Of a stretch of DNA of 53,129 nucleotides, positions 24,187 through 32,943 are shown piece by piece; within the stretch, counting starts at the first letter, position 1, and every line of letters begins with the position of its first letter. Both the position numbers and the translations under genes were made by a program. The notes beneath the pieces are model-generated. The model saw nothing but the letters and a program-made list of their open reading frames with translations. It was not told where the DNA came from and did no database searches. The stretch comes from a bacterium (GTDB lineage Bacteria > Desulfobacterota > Binatia > HRBIN30 > CADEER01): NCBI GenBank assembly GCA_030430165.1, contig JAUIGL010000043.1, positions 1 to 53,129 on the forward strand, in the 5' to 3' direction.

Positions 24187-25617
24187 TCAGTCTCCCGGAC
24201 CGCACTCGAGGTCGTGCGGTCGGTATCGCTCGCGCAGCTTGAGCTTGCCGGCGAGGTCGCGCAAGGCAGTGCGAATCCCCTCCTCCAGCACCGGGTGATA
24301 GAAGGGCATCTCGAGCGCGCGCTCCACGCTGAGCTGGCTCTGCACCGCCCACGACAGCAGGTGCGCGGTATGCTCGACGCGCGGTCCGAACATCTCGGCG
24401 CCGAGCAGCACGCCGCAGTCGGCGCTGGCATAGATGCGCACCAAACCGCTGTTCTTGCCCATCACACGCGCCCGCCCCTGGTCGTCGTAGCTCACCTCGC
24501 CGATGACGACGTGGTCGAGGTCGAGGTCGCGATAGGCGGCCCCGGCGACCGCGATCTGCGGATCGGTGAAGGTCACCGACAACGGCGTGCGGCGGAACTG
24601 CGCCCGGACATCCGGGTAGCGCGCCGCGTTGCCGCCGGCGATGTGCCCCTCGTCGCTCGCTTCGTGCAGCAGCGGCCGCCCCGCGCTCACGTCGCCGGCG
24701 ATGAAGATCGGCGAATCGCCGCATTGCATGGTCCGCGGGTCGAACAGCGGAACCCCCCGTTCGTCGAGCACCAGGCCGCTCCGCTCGAGCCCGAGGTCGG
24801 AGAGATTCGGGCGCCGGCCGGCGGCCGACAGAACCCGCTCGAACACTTCCTCGCCCTGCGGCTCGCCGGCGACGCTCCACGACAGACGGCAGCCTTCGTC
24901 GACTGGCGCGGCGGAGACTTCGACGCCGAGGTGTAGGTCGAGCTCGGCTGCGAAGACCTCGGCGGACTTGGCGGCGATCGCCGGGTCGGTCGACTGGCCG
25001 AGCCGAGCCGTGTGCGAAAAGAACGACACCCGCACCCCGAGCCGCGCCAGGGCCTGCCCCAGCTCGAGACCGATGATGCCGGTCCCCAACACCGCGACCG
25101 ACGCCGGCAGCGCGTCGAGCTCGAACACGTCGTCGTTGATCAAAACCCGATCCCGCACCGGCTCCAGATTCGCCGGAACGATCGGCGTCGAGCCGGTGGC
25201 GATCACCACCGCGCCGGCTGCCAGGCGGGTGTGGTCGTCGATCTCGAGAACGGTCGGCGCGACGAAGCGCGCACGGCCGCGAATCTTCTCGCCGTCGGGA
25301 ATCTCCTCGACCGACTCCACCACGAAACCGACGAAGCGATCGCGTTCGCTGCGAACCCGCCGCAACACCGCCGCGCCGTCGATCTCGGCCCCGGAGACCC
25401 GGATCCCGAACTGGCCGGCGTTCGCCACGTCGTGCGCGAGATCGGCGGCAGCGATCAACAACTTCGACGGCATACAGCCGACGCGCGCGCAGGTGGTCCC
25501 GTACGGACCGTCCTCGATCATGACGACCGATGCGCCCGCGCGCAGCGCCTCGCGCCGGGCGCCGAGGCCGGCGGTACCGGCACCGATGATCGCAACGTCG
25601 ACTTTGCGCTCGATCAT
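24187..25617 (-). CDS. Dihydrolipoamide dehydrogenase-like flavoprotein
   Basis: 476 residues from the ATG at 25617, chosen over the GTG at 25638 because GGGAG precedes it. It has the FAD dinucleotide motif IIGAGTAGLG, a redox disulfide C43/C48 in TTCARVGCMPSK, a second NAD motif VLGTGIIGLELGQAL, and the C-terminal interface helix with FYHPVLEEG supplying the His-Glu pair. The CARVGC form belongs to a branch of stand-alone Lpd homologues found outside 2-oxoacid dehydrogenase operons. No E1/E2 genes are nearby, so the partner disulfide or acceptor is uncertain. It heads the lpd-DUF420-SDR unit. Confidence 0.87.
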   Translation of the reverse strand: MIERKVDVAIIGAGTAGLGARREALRAGASVVMIEDGPYGTTCARVGCMPSKLLIAAADLAHDVANAGQFGIRVSGAEIDGAAVLRRVRSERDRFVGFVVESVEEIPDGEKIRGRARFVAPTVLEIDDHTRLAAGAVVIATGSTPIVPANLEPVRDRVLINDDVFELDALPASVAVLGTGIIGLELGQALARLGVRVSFFSHTARLGQSTDPAIAAKSAEVFAAELDLHLGVEVSAAPVDEGCRLSWSVAGEPQGEEVFERVLSAAGRRPNLSDLGLERSGLVLDERGVPLFDPRTMQCGDSPIFIAGDVSAGRPLLHEASDEGHIAGGNAARYPDVRAQFRRTPLSVTFTDPQIAVAGAAYRDLDLDHVVIGEVSYDDQGRARVMGKNSGLVRIYASADCGVLLGAEMFGPRVEHTAHLLSWAVQSQLSVERALEMPFYHPVLEEGIRTALRDLAGKLKLRERYRPHDLECGPGD

Positions 25618-25672
25618 CGGGTTCGCTCCCGACCGCACAAACAGGCAACCGAGGCGGGGGCCGCGCTACACA

Positions 25673-25966
25673 CTACCAGCAGAGCACGGCCAGAGTGCCG
25701 TCCGGCCTGCGACAGTCCATCCCGACGTGAACGCCCTGTTGCTCTTCTCCATCGACCGGCTCCGGCTCTTCGAAGAACATCTTGGACTCGTCGCGGGTCA
25801 GCAGCGTGCCGATCACCACGAGCCCAGCGAAAATGGCGATACCGCCGACGACATAGAGAGTGATCTCAGCGGCGCTATCCGCCTCTGCCCGCTTCGGCGC
25901 GGCAAGCGAGAACACCAGAGCAACCGCTACCAGGACCGCGGACAACTTTGCAGAAGGGCGTTTCAT
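25673..25966 (-). CDS. Small exported or membrane protein, unknown function
   Basis: 97 residues with a very good SD (GGGAGGATCC before ATG). The signal peptide is LSAVLVAVALVFSLAAPKRAEA. A second hydrophobic helix (ITLYVVGGIAIFAGLVVIGTLL) is followed by an acidic segment (FFEEPEPVDGEE) and a short tail with two cysteines (CRRPDGTLAVLCW) that could form a disulfide loop in the periplasm. I know no named family. Confidence 0.7.
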   Translation of the reverse strand: MKRPSAKLSAVLVAVALVFSLAAPKRAEADSAAEITLYVVGGIAIFAGLVVIGTLLTRDESKMFFEEPEPVDGEEQQGVHVGMDCRRPDGTLAVLCW

Positions 25967-26031
25967 TGGATCCTCCCAGGAATCGTGAAGCGATGACGTT
26001 ACTAGAAGCTACCTGCAAATGTCCAAGACCG

Positions 26032-27396
26032 CTATGACCTTTCGGCCTCCTCCCGCAGCGGCACCAGCCAGGGGTGCGGCCACAGCCAGTTCCAGGGGGC
26101 GCGAGAGAGATCGACGCTCGAATCGACCAGCGGTTGCGACCGTCTGCCGTTCAGGCTGACCCGGGTATCGGCATACACCGCCACCTCGCGTCCCTCGCGC
26201 TCGTAGCGCTCTCGGACGTAGCGACTGAACCGCCACAGCATGTCCGGCCGAGTCGCCACCCGCCGCGCCTGCTTGGGGCTCAGCATATCGCGCGGGTGGA
26301 CTCGCCAACTCTCGCCGCTCTCGAGATCGACCACCCGCATGACCACCGACCCCGACTTGCTGCGCAACATCATCCGCCAGGCCATGCGGTGGCCCTCTTC
26401 GGTCCAGTTGGAGTCGCCCGGGTAGAGGAAATGCCGCAACGGCAACAGCGCCTGCACGATCAGGAAGACCGTCAGGAACACCGCTCGAGCGCCGGCGAAG
26501 GGCGGCCCCTCGGCGACCGCCGCCGACGGCGCGACATAGTCGCCGAGAAAGCGCCCGATCCTGGTGCGCTTCAATCCGGCTCGCATCTCCTCACCGGGGA
26601 AGAAGAAGAAACAGAAGGCGATGCCCATGTAGGGGAAGATGCCGATGCGGAAGGTGTACGAGTTGAACAGGTGAAAGAACACCGACAGCCCGACACCGAT
26701 CCAGCGTGTTCGACGCCAGAGCAACAGCGGCACCACCAGGCCATCGAACAGGACGCCGCCGTAGACCAGCACCCACTTGAACCACGGCTGGACGTAGAGC
26801 GGACCGAGCACCGGGTAGCCCGCCTTGGCCCGCATCCAGATCTCCATCGGTCGCGCCGCCAGCCAATCGGCCGAGAGCTTGGCCAGGGCCGCGTAGAAGT
26901 ACACGATGGCGATCAGAGCGACGAAGATCAGCACGCACCAGCGCGGGCAGAGGGTCGATCGCCGCACCCGCCCGCTTTCGACGTCCCACGACAGGTCCCG
27001 GTTCGCCGGCACCATCCACATCAGGACGCAGAGCAACACCAACAGGTAGTAGTGGTTGTTGTAGCTGGTCGTCTGCCCCAGATAGATGAGCGTCCACATC
27101 ACCGTGAACACCCCCATCGCCGTTCGGTAGTACGCGCCGACCATGACCAGCGCCCCGGGCAGGGCCATGGTCGCGTAGTAGGCGTACATCCAATCGCCGG
27201 GCAACGGACGCAGCCAGCCGAAGCCGATGTGGGGGAAGGTGTAGTCGGGAGCGACGTAGACGTTGGTCACCCAACCGGTGGCGATCGAGCCCGCCGACTC
27301 GAGAAAGATCAGCAACCCGAAGACGACCCGGAAGGCGACCAGGGAGCCGTTGTCGACCGGAGCCGACAGCCAGTCAGAGGCCGAGCGGAGGGACAT
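26032..27396 (-). CDS. HTTM / vitamin-K-dependent gamma-carboxylase-like membrane protein
   Basis: 454 residues from the ATG at 27396, preferred because GAGGAAG sits seven bases upstream; an ATG seven codons earlier (27417) is also open. Multiple membrane helices follow SLVAFRVVFGLLIFLE. The segment FYAALAKLSADWLAARPM matches the active-site region of animal gamma-glutamyl carboxylase, where the catalytic base Lys lies in KKLDADWV; the equivalent Lys is K173 here. Also present are FHLFNSYTFRIGIFPYMGI and a C-terminal periplasmic-type domain (VVDLESGESWRVHPRDMLS). Bacterial homologues are known but their substrates are mostly not. Whether it carboxylates Glu or uses another quinol-linked reaction is unknown. 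Confidence 0.85.
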   Translation of the reverse strand: MSLRSASDWLSAPVDNGSLVAFRVVFGLLIFLESAGSIATGWVTNVYVAPDYTFPHIGFGWLRPLPGDWMYAYYATMALPGALVMVGAYYRTAMGVFTVMWTLIYLGQTTSYNNHYYLLVLLCVLMWMVPANRDLSWDVESGRVRRSTLCPRWCVLIFVALIAIVYFYAALAKLSADWLAARPMEIWMRAKAGYPVLGPLYVQPWFKWVLVYGGVLFDGLVVPLLLWRRTRWIGVGLSVFFHLFNSYTFRIGIFPYMGIAFCFFFFPGEEMRAGLKRTRIGRFLGDYVAPSAAVAEGPPFAGARAVFLTVFLIVQALLPLRHFLYPGDSNWTEEGHRMAWRMMLRSKSGSVVMRVVDLESGESWRVHPRDMLSPKQARRVATRPDMLWRFSRYVRERYEREGREVAVYADTRVSLNGRRSQPLVDSSVDLSRAPWNWLWPHPWLVPLREEAERS

Positions 27397-27460
27397 CGGG
27401 CGCTTCCTCGAGCTCATCGACTCGGCAAGCTAGCGAGTTCTCTCGCGAGGTCCAACCGAA

Positions 27461-27489
27461 TGGACAACCACCCGGCGGATAGATACTAT
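27461..27489 (+). promoter_or_regulatory. Promoter for the four-helix membrane protein gene
   Basis: TGGACA (27461-27466), a 17-base spacer, TACTAT (27484-27489). GGAG at 27505-27508 lies seven bases before the ATG at 27516. The expected start is near 27496. Confidence 0.6.
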
Positions 27490-27515
27490 ACAACTATCAC
27501 AACTGGAGATCCCCC

Positions 27516-28034
27516 ATGAGACAGAGAATCCTGTGCGCCAGCCCCTCCGCCATCGCCGGCGCAAGCGCGATCGCGGTGTTCGTCGTCCTCGCGAGCCTGC
27601 TGGCCGGGTCGGGCCTCGAGATCGCACGGGTCGCGATCCTGGTCGCGGTGGAAGCGAATCTGGCCTGGCTCTGGGTCGTCACCCTGGCCCTGAACGAGAC
27701 CATTCCCCCATCGCAGCGGCCCGCCTCAGTGCGCTTCCGGCTCGTCGTAATCCTCACCGCCGCCTACACGGCGACGTTCATCCTCGCCCCAAACCTGCTC
27801 CCCGATTCGATCTGGGCCTTCGCAACACTTCACCTGGCGGCGATGGGCGCTTTTCTACTGGCGCTGCGCTTCCTCGCTGAGAATCTTCGGCTGGCCGAAG
27901 CGCAGAGACGGCAAGAACCGCTGCCCACGGCGACTCCGGTACTGCTCAGCTCGCTCGGCGGCATGCTCGCCGTACAGCGGCGGGTCAATCGGGTGTTCGC
28001 GGATCTCTGTGATCACGGCGCATCATCCAGATGA
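27516..28034 (+). CDS. Integral membrane protein, unknown function
   Basis: 172 residues, four predicted helices (AIAGASAIAVFVVLASLLAG, VAILVAVEANLAWLWVVTLAL, LVVILTAAYTATFILAPNLL, WAFATLHLAAMGAFLLALRF) and a basic cytoplasmic-type tail. It has its own promoter and SD. No family is recognised. Its last 50 bases overlap the 3' end of the convergent RND gene. Confidence 0.7.
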   Translation: MRQRILCASPSAIAGASAIAVFVVLASLLAGSGLEIARVAILVAVEANLAWLWVVTLALNETIPPSQRPASVRFRLVVILTAAYTATFILAPNLLPDSIWAFATLHLAAMGAFLLALRFLAENLRLAEAQRRQEPLPTATPVLLSSLGGMLAVQRRVNRVFADLCDHGASSR

Positions 28035-31000
28035 ACATCGACGGCACCAGATACAGCGCCAGGATCGAAGAGCCGCCGACGCCGCCGGCGATCGCCGTTG
28101 CCATCGGCGGCCAGAACCGCCCGGCGAAGTAGATCAGCGGCACGAAGCCGCCGATCGTGGTCAGCGTCGTCGCCACGATGTGGCGGGTCGCGCCGAGAAC
28201 GACATCGCGCGTGCACTCGGGGTCGCCGCTGCACGCCGCGCGACTGCCGCGCAGCGCGGTCAGCACGACGATGGCGTCGTTGATGGCGAGTCCGACCAAC
28301 CCCATGGTGCCGACGATCGCGACGAAGCCCATCGGGTAGCCGAACATCCACACGCCGAGCAGAGCCAGGCCGACGCTGAGCCCGGCGACGACGAAGATGA
28401 TCAGCGCCATGCGAAAGGAATTGAACGAGAGGATGATGGTGCCCGCCATCACCATGAACAGCGGTAGCGCGAAGGCCGCCAGCCGGCGCAGGGCTTCGCT
28501 GCGCTCGGCCGCCTCTCCGCCGAACTCGAGCCGATAGCCGGCGGGGAGCTGGTAACCGCTCTCTGCCAGCCTGCGCCGAAAGTCCTTCAGGGATTCGTCG
28601 ATCAGCTGGTACGGCATCAGCGTCGCCGACACGGTGTTGACCCGCACCCCGTCGAAACGCGCCAGCACCGAGCTCTGCGGCTCGAGGTCGAAGTCGGCGA
28701 CGGCGGCGACCGGGACGCCGCCGATCGGATCGCTGACACCGCGCGCACCGCCCGGGATCAGTCGCATCGCATCGATGCGGTCGAGCTCGCCGCGTTCCAC
28801 CGCGGCAACCCGCACCCGAACGTCGATCTCCTCGCTGCCCTCGAGCACCGTCGCGCCGACGATGCCGTCGAGGTTCGCCTGCAAGCGGCCGGCGACGTCG
28901 CGCAGCGACAATCCCGCCAGGCGAGCCTCGTCCTCGTCGATACGCAGAACCAGCTTGGGCGTGCCTCCCGCCATCTGCGCCCGGGTGTAGGTCACTCCGT
29001 CGGTCTGCGACAGAATGCGGCGCAGGTCGTCGCCGATGGCCCGCAGAGTCGTCGGGTCGGGCCCGAACACACGCACCTCGATCGGCGAGCCCACGGGGGG
29101 TCCCTGCTCGAAGGGCAGCGCCCAGATCTGGGCCTCGGGGAACTCCGCGATCAGCTGTCGCTGCAGCCCGGGCAGGAGCCGCTCGGTGGCCTTGGCCGAC
29201 ACGGTGGTGACGAACCCGCCGGCGAAGCTCGAGATCCCCTCTTCCGCGCCGATCATGTTGTAGTAGACGCGCGGACTGTCTTCGCCGATGAACCAATGGC
29301 TCTCGACCACCGATTCGTGCGCCTGGATCGCCGCGCGAACGCGCCGCGTGACCGCCTCGGTGGCGTCGAGCGACGCCTGCGGTGCGAGCCGGATCTGGAC
29401 CTGGAACTGGTTGCGGTCGTTGGCGGGAAAGAACTGCTCGACCAAGGTGCGACTCACGGCGAAGCCGAGCAGCGGCAGAATCAGCGAAACCGCGACGCCG
29501 ATCCACGGCCGCCGCAGGCAGATGTCCAGGGTGCGCGCGAACCGGCTGGTCAACCACGCGCTCTGATAGCCGTCGCGCCACCAATGCCGCGCCTCGCGCT
29601 CGGCCGACGGGCGCAGCAAGTAGCCGGCGAGAGCTAAGATCACCGTCATCGAGAGGAAGAAGGAGCTCGCCACCGAGAGGCCGACGCCAGCCGAGATCGG
29701 ACCGACGAACTCGCCCGCCGCTCCCGGCATCAGGATGATCGGCAGGAAGGCGAGCACCGTGGTCACGGTCGACGCGAGAAGCGGCACGAAGAGCTCGCCG
29801 ACCGTCTCGGCGACGGCGTCGCCCGGGCTCACTCCGGCGCGAACCCGCGTCGAGTACTCCTCGACGACGACGATCGCGTTGTCGATGAGCAGTCCGAGCG
29901 CAATGATCAGGCCGGTGATCGAGGTCTGGTGGAGCGGAAAGCCGAGAGCGCTGAACTCGGTCAGAGCCATCAGCAGCGTGAGCGGCAGCGCCGTCGCCAC
30001 CACCAACGCCGGGCGCAGACCCATCAGGAAAACCAGCACGCTGACGACGATCAGCCCCGCCATCACCAGGTTGCCGACCAGCGTGCTCAGCCGCTCCTCG
30101 GTGTAGACGCTCTGGTCGAACACCGTGCGCAGCTCGATGCCGCGCGGAACCTGGGTGCGGAACTCGTCGAGCACTGCCCGCGCGCTCACCGCCCACTGAT
30201 CGACGCGTCGATCGGGCTGCATGGTCGCCGCCACCGCAACCCCCGGCAGGCCGTCGATGAGCGCGATGCTCGGCGGCGGATCGCGCACGGTCTTGGCCAC
30301 CACGGCGATGTCTCCGACGCGAATCAGACGCCCGTCCGCCGAAGCGAGCAGCGGGACTTCGCGCACCCGCGCCAACGAGTCGAGCTCGCCGGCGAGCTCG
30401 AGAAGAACCTGATTGCCGTCGTGCCGCACGACACCGGCGGGGACTTTGGTGTCCGCGGCGCCGATCGCCGCTGCCACCTGCGCGACCGACAGCCCGGCCG
30501 CGGCGAGAGTCGCCGGGTCGATGGTGACGCGGATCTCCTCTCGCGGCTCGCCGAAGATCTCCACCTCGTCGGTGCCGACCAGGTTCTGCAAGCGGTTCTC
30601 GAGCTCGGTTGCCAGACGCGACATCAGGGCGATCTGGACCGGCCCCTCGGCGACCCAGACGAAGGCGGCCAGTACCGTGGTCGCGGTCGGGGTCTGGTCC
30701 TTGAAGACCGAGCGTCCGACCCCCTCTGGAAACGCGGCTCGCGCGTCGGCCAGCCGGTCGCGCACCTTCGACCAGATCTCGTCGACGTCGTCCTCGTAGA
30801 AGTACTCCTGCAGCTCGACCTGGACGACGGACACGCCCGGCCGCGACACCGAAACCAGCTCGCGGACCTCGCTCAGCTCGAGTATCCGGGCCTCGATCGG
30901 GTCGGTGACGAGGGTGTCCACCCGTTCCGCGGTCGCTCCCGGAAAGAACGTGGTGATCGTCGCGAAGCGCCGCGCCAGCGTCGGATCCTCCTGGCGCGGC

Positions 31001-31089
31001 AGGGTCTGCAGCGAGGCCAACCCCGCCACCAGGATCAGCGCGACGCAGAGGACCGTCAGTCGCGGGTTGCGGTAGAACAGATTGGCCAT
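27985..31089 (-). CDS. RND efflux permease (AcrB-like)
   Basis: 1034 residues from the ATG at 31089. A longer open frame upstream is only overlap with the adaptor gene. TM1 is RLTVLCVALILVAGLASLQTL, followed by the porter-domain opening LPRQEDPTLARRFATITTFFPGA. TM4 carries GLLIDNAIVVVEEYSTR with the proton-relay Asp, as in the HAE branch, not the metal branch at 14032. The two repeats are complete. It pumps hydrophobic or amphiphilic compounds outward together with the adaptor at 31094 and an outer-membrane channel encoded elsewhere. It follows the adaptor after four bases and is under the operon's own TetR. Confidence 0.92.
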   Translation of the reverse strand: MANLFYRNPRLTVLCVALILVAGLASLQTLPRQEDPTLARRFATITTFFPGATAERVDTLVTDPIEARILELSEVRELVSVSRPGVSVVQVELQEYFYEDDVDEIWSKVRDRLADARAAFPEGVGRSVFKDQTPTATTVLAAFVWVAEGPVQIALMSRLATELENRLQNLVGTDEVEIFGEPREEIRVTIDPATLAAAGLSVAQVAAAIGAADTKVPAGVVRHDGNQVLLELAGELDSLARVREVPLLASADGRLIRVGDIAVVAKTVRDPPPSIALIDGLPGVAVAATMQPDRRVDQWAVSARAVLDEFRTQVPRGIELRTVFDQSVYTEERLSTLVGNLVMAGLIVVSVLVFLMGLRPALVVATALPLTLLMALTEFSALGFPLHQTSITGLIIALGLLIDNAIVVVEEYSTRVRAGVSPGDAVAETVGELFVPLLASTVTTVLAFLPIILMPGAAGEFVGPISAGVGLSVASSFFLSMTVILALAGYLLRPSAEREARHWWRDGYQSAWLTSRFARTLDICLRRPWIGVAVSLILPLLGFAVSRTLVEQFFPANDRNQFQVQIRLAPQASLDATEAVTRRVRAAIQAHESVVESHWFIGEDSPRVYYNMIGAEEGISSFAGGFVTTVSAKATERLLPGLQRQLIAEFPEAQIWALPFEQGPPVGSPIEVRVFGPDPTTLRAIGDDLRRILSQTDGVTYTRAQMAGGTPKLVLRIDEDEARLAGLSLRDVAGRLQANLDGIVGATVLEGSEEIDVRVRVAAVERGELDRIDAMRLIPGGARGVSDPIGGVPVAAVADFDLEPQSSVLARFDGVRVNTVSATLMPYQLIDESLKDFRRRLAESGYQLPAGYRLEFGGEAAERSEALRRLAAFALPLFMVMAGTIILSFNSFRMALIIFVVAGLSVGLALLGVWMFGYPMGFVAIVGTMGLVGLAINDAIVVLTALRGSRAACSGDPECTRDVVLGATRHIVATTLTTIGGFVPLIYFAGRFWPPMATAIAGGVGGSSILALYLVPSMFIWMMRRDHRDPRTPD

Positions 31090-31093
31090 CGCC

Positions 31094-32185
31094 TCAGCGG
31101 TCGACCGCGCGCACCACCTGGCCCGGAACCACCCGCTCGACCCCGTGCACCGCCAGCCGCTCGCCCTCCTGCAGCGCGCCGCGCACGTAGGCTCGATCCG
31201 GCTCGACGTAGACGATCTGCACGTCGCGCCGCTCGACGACGTGGGTATCGTCGCGCGCAATCAGAACGAAAACCGACCACAGGCCGCGCCGGCCCTCGGT
31301 GAGCGCTGTGGTCGGCACCCAGTAGCCGCTTTCTTCGACTTCCGAATCCAACGTCATCCGCGCCACCGCGCCGTCCACGACCGCGACCGGCCCGATGAAA
31401 TCGAAAACCGCCTCCGCAGTGCGCGTCGCCGGATCTACGGCATCGACGACCGCGCGCAACTTTGCCGGCAGGCGACGACCTTCGGCCTCGATCTCGTAGG
31501 TCTCGCCGATCCGCAGGCGCCTCACCTGGGTCAACGGTACTCCGATCCGCGCCTCGCGTCGCTCGTCGATCAGCGCCAGCACCGGCGCTCCGGCGGCGAT
31601 GACGCTCCCTTCGTCGAAGTAGCGCCGCGTCACCGTTCCAGCGTAGGGCGCCGTCAACACCGACAGGTCGAGCTCGACGTCGATCTGGTCGGCCTCGGCT
31701 TGCGCCGCGGCGATGCGCGATCGCGCGGCCTCCAGCTGAGCGCGCAGCGATTGCTCGCCGAACAGCGCCTCGTCGCGCTCCTGCGCCGCCGCGACACCGC
31801 GCTCGAACAAATCGTCCTGGCGCTTGCGAGTCGCCGACGCAAGCTCCAGCCGTGCCCGAATGCTATTGAGGTCGGAAGTCGCCGACTCGAGCCGGGCGCC
31901 CACCGCACGGCGGTTGGCCTTCAACTGCCGAGTCGTCAATGCGGCGAGCTCCTGTCCCTCTTCGACGCGCTCGCCGACATCGACCGTTACCCTCTCCAGG
32001 CGACCGCCGCGTTCGAAGCCGAGCTCACTGCGCCGCCGGCTGACCACGCGCCCGACCAGTCGATCGCGAACCCGCAGCGAATCCTCGCGGCGCAGCTCGA
32101 CGCTGGCCACGGGCAGGAGCTCGCTGGCGGGCGCGGCGGCGCCGACGAGCGCCAACAGCACCATCGAGGCGGCGGCGCCTCTCAT
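31094..32185 (-). CDS. RND efflux periplasmic adaptor (MFP)
   Basis: 363 residues from the ATG at 32185, which shares ATGA with the tetR stop. It has a signal peptide (MRGAAASMVLLALVGAAAPA), a lipoyl half (VSRRRSELGFERGGRLERVTVDVGERV), a long alpha-hairpin (about residues 75-150, rich in Arg/Glu/Ala heptads, including NSIRARLELASATRKRQDDL) and the second lipoyl half (LSVLTAPYAGTVTRRYFDEGSVI). A beta-barrel and a membrane-proximal domain follow. It bridges the RND pump and the outer-membrane channel. No lipobox Cys is seen, so it is probably not a lipoprotein. Confidence 0.9.
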   Translation of the reverse strand: MRGAAASMVLLALVGAAAPASELLPVASVELRREDSLRVRDRLVGRVVSRRRSELGFERGGRLERVTVDVGERVEEGQELAALTTRQLKANRRAVGARLESATSDLNSIRARLELASATRKRQDDLFERGVAAAQERDEALFGEQSLRAQLEAARSRIAAAQAEADQIDVELDLSVLTAPYAGTVTRRYFDEGSVIAAGAPVLALIDERREARIGVPLTQVRRLRIGETYEIEAEGRRLPAKLRAVVDAVDPATRTAEAVFDFIGPVAVVDGAVARMTLDSEVEESGYWVPTTALTEGRRGLWSVFVLIARDDTHVVERRDVQIVYVEPDRAYVRGALQEGERLAVHGVERVVPGQVVRAVDR

Positions 32186-32778
32186 GCGACCGCTCCCAGC
32201 AGCAGATCGAGCGCGGGCTCGATCAAGTCGTCGAGCGACTTGCCGAGCTGCAGCCGTCCGGACTGGTGCAGCGCGACGATCCCGTGCATCTCGGCCCACA
32301 GGAGGTGCGCCAGCACCAGCGGATCGCCGTCGATCGCGCCGGCCTCGACCGCGCGGCGCGCCGCCGCCAGGAACAGCTCCCAGGCGCGCTCGTCCTGAGC
32401 GATCATCGACTGTTGCGCCTGGTCGCCGGTGACCTCGAACATCATCCGATAGGCGCGCGGCTCGGCCAGCGCGAAGCCGACGTAGGCGCGACCGAGCCCG
32501 CGCAGGACTTCGATCGGGTCGCCCACGCCGGCGGTGCGGGCGACCTCCTCCTCGACCCAGGCCCCGAATCGTCCGGTGCACTCGGCGCGCACCGCCTCGA
32601 AGATCTCCGCCTTGTTGGCGAAGTAGCGGTAGGGCGTCATCGCACTACACCCGAGCCGCCGCGCAATCTGGCGCATCGTCACCGCCTCGTAGCCGCGGTC
32701 GACGAACAGCTCGACGGCCACCCTGCAGATCTCGCGGCGGAACTCGTCCACCTCGTCGTCGGTCAGCAGGCGCGGCAT
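32182..32778 (-). CDS. TetR-family repressor of the efflux operon
   Basis: 198 residues. The N-terminal HTH is typical: AVELFVDRGYEAVTMRQIARRLGCSAMTPYRYFANKAEIF, with the recognition helix around SAMTPYRYF. The C-terminal ligand domain has MMFEVTGDQ and RAVEAGAIDGDPLVLAHLLWAEMHGIVAL. The start is the ATG at 32778; an open frame upstream as far as 33492 is not coding. It is first in its own operon (tetR-MFP-RND) and coupled to the adaptor by ATGA. Its promoter has a palindrome between -35 and -10, so it should repress itself and the pump until a ligand binds. Confidence 0.92.
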   Translation of the reverse strand: MPRLLTDDEVDEFRREICRVAVELFVDRGYEAVTMRQIARRLGCSAMTPYRYFANKAEIFEAVRAECTGRFGAWVEEEVARTAGVGDPIEVLRGLGRAYVGFALAEPRAYRMMFEVTGDQAQQSMIAQDERAWELFLAAARRAVEAGAIDGDPLVLAHLLWAEMHGIVALHQSGRLQLGKSLDDLIEPALDLLLGAVA

Positions 32779-32784
32779 CGAGTT

Positions 32785-32813
32785 ATTCTTACGCTGTAAA
32801 TTTACGCCGTCAA
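32785..32813 (-). promoter_or_regulatory. Promoter of the tetR-efflux operon, apparently leaderless
   Basis: On the minus strand: TTGACG (32813-32808), a 17-base spacer, AAGAAT (32790-32785), then six bases (AACTCG) to the ATG at 32778. No Shine-Dalgarno fits in the space, so the mRNA probably starts at the ATG. Confidence 0.6.
32791..32810. promoter_or_regulatory. Palindromic TetR operator
   Basis: ACG-NN-GTAAATTTAC-NN-CGT: a perfect 10-bp palindrome with matching outer triplets, 20 bp in all, exactly filling the spacer of the tetR promoter. The AT core is conspicuous in GC-rich DNA. Repressor bound here would block RNA polymerase. Confidence 0.65.
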
Positions 32814-32943
32814 CCAGCGATCCGGCCGGTCTTTGCGCACAGTTTCCGAGGGCGCCGAGGTTTGAAGTTGGCGACGCAGCCGGGATAGGGAGTGGCTTGC
32901 GCGGCGCTGCATCGCGACCTGAGCAACGGAGGCCTGAGAGGAT

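Noticed and set aside
23726..25648. 640-codon minus-strand open frame over lpd and DUF420
   Set aside because: Arg-rich low-complexity translation in another frame of two well-supported genes.
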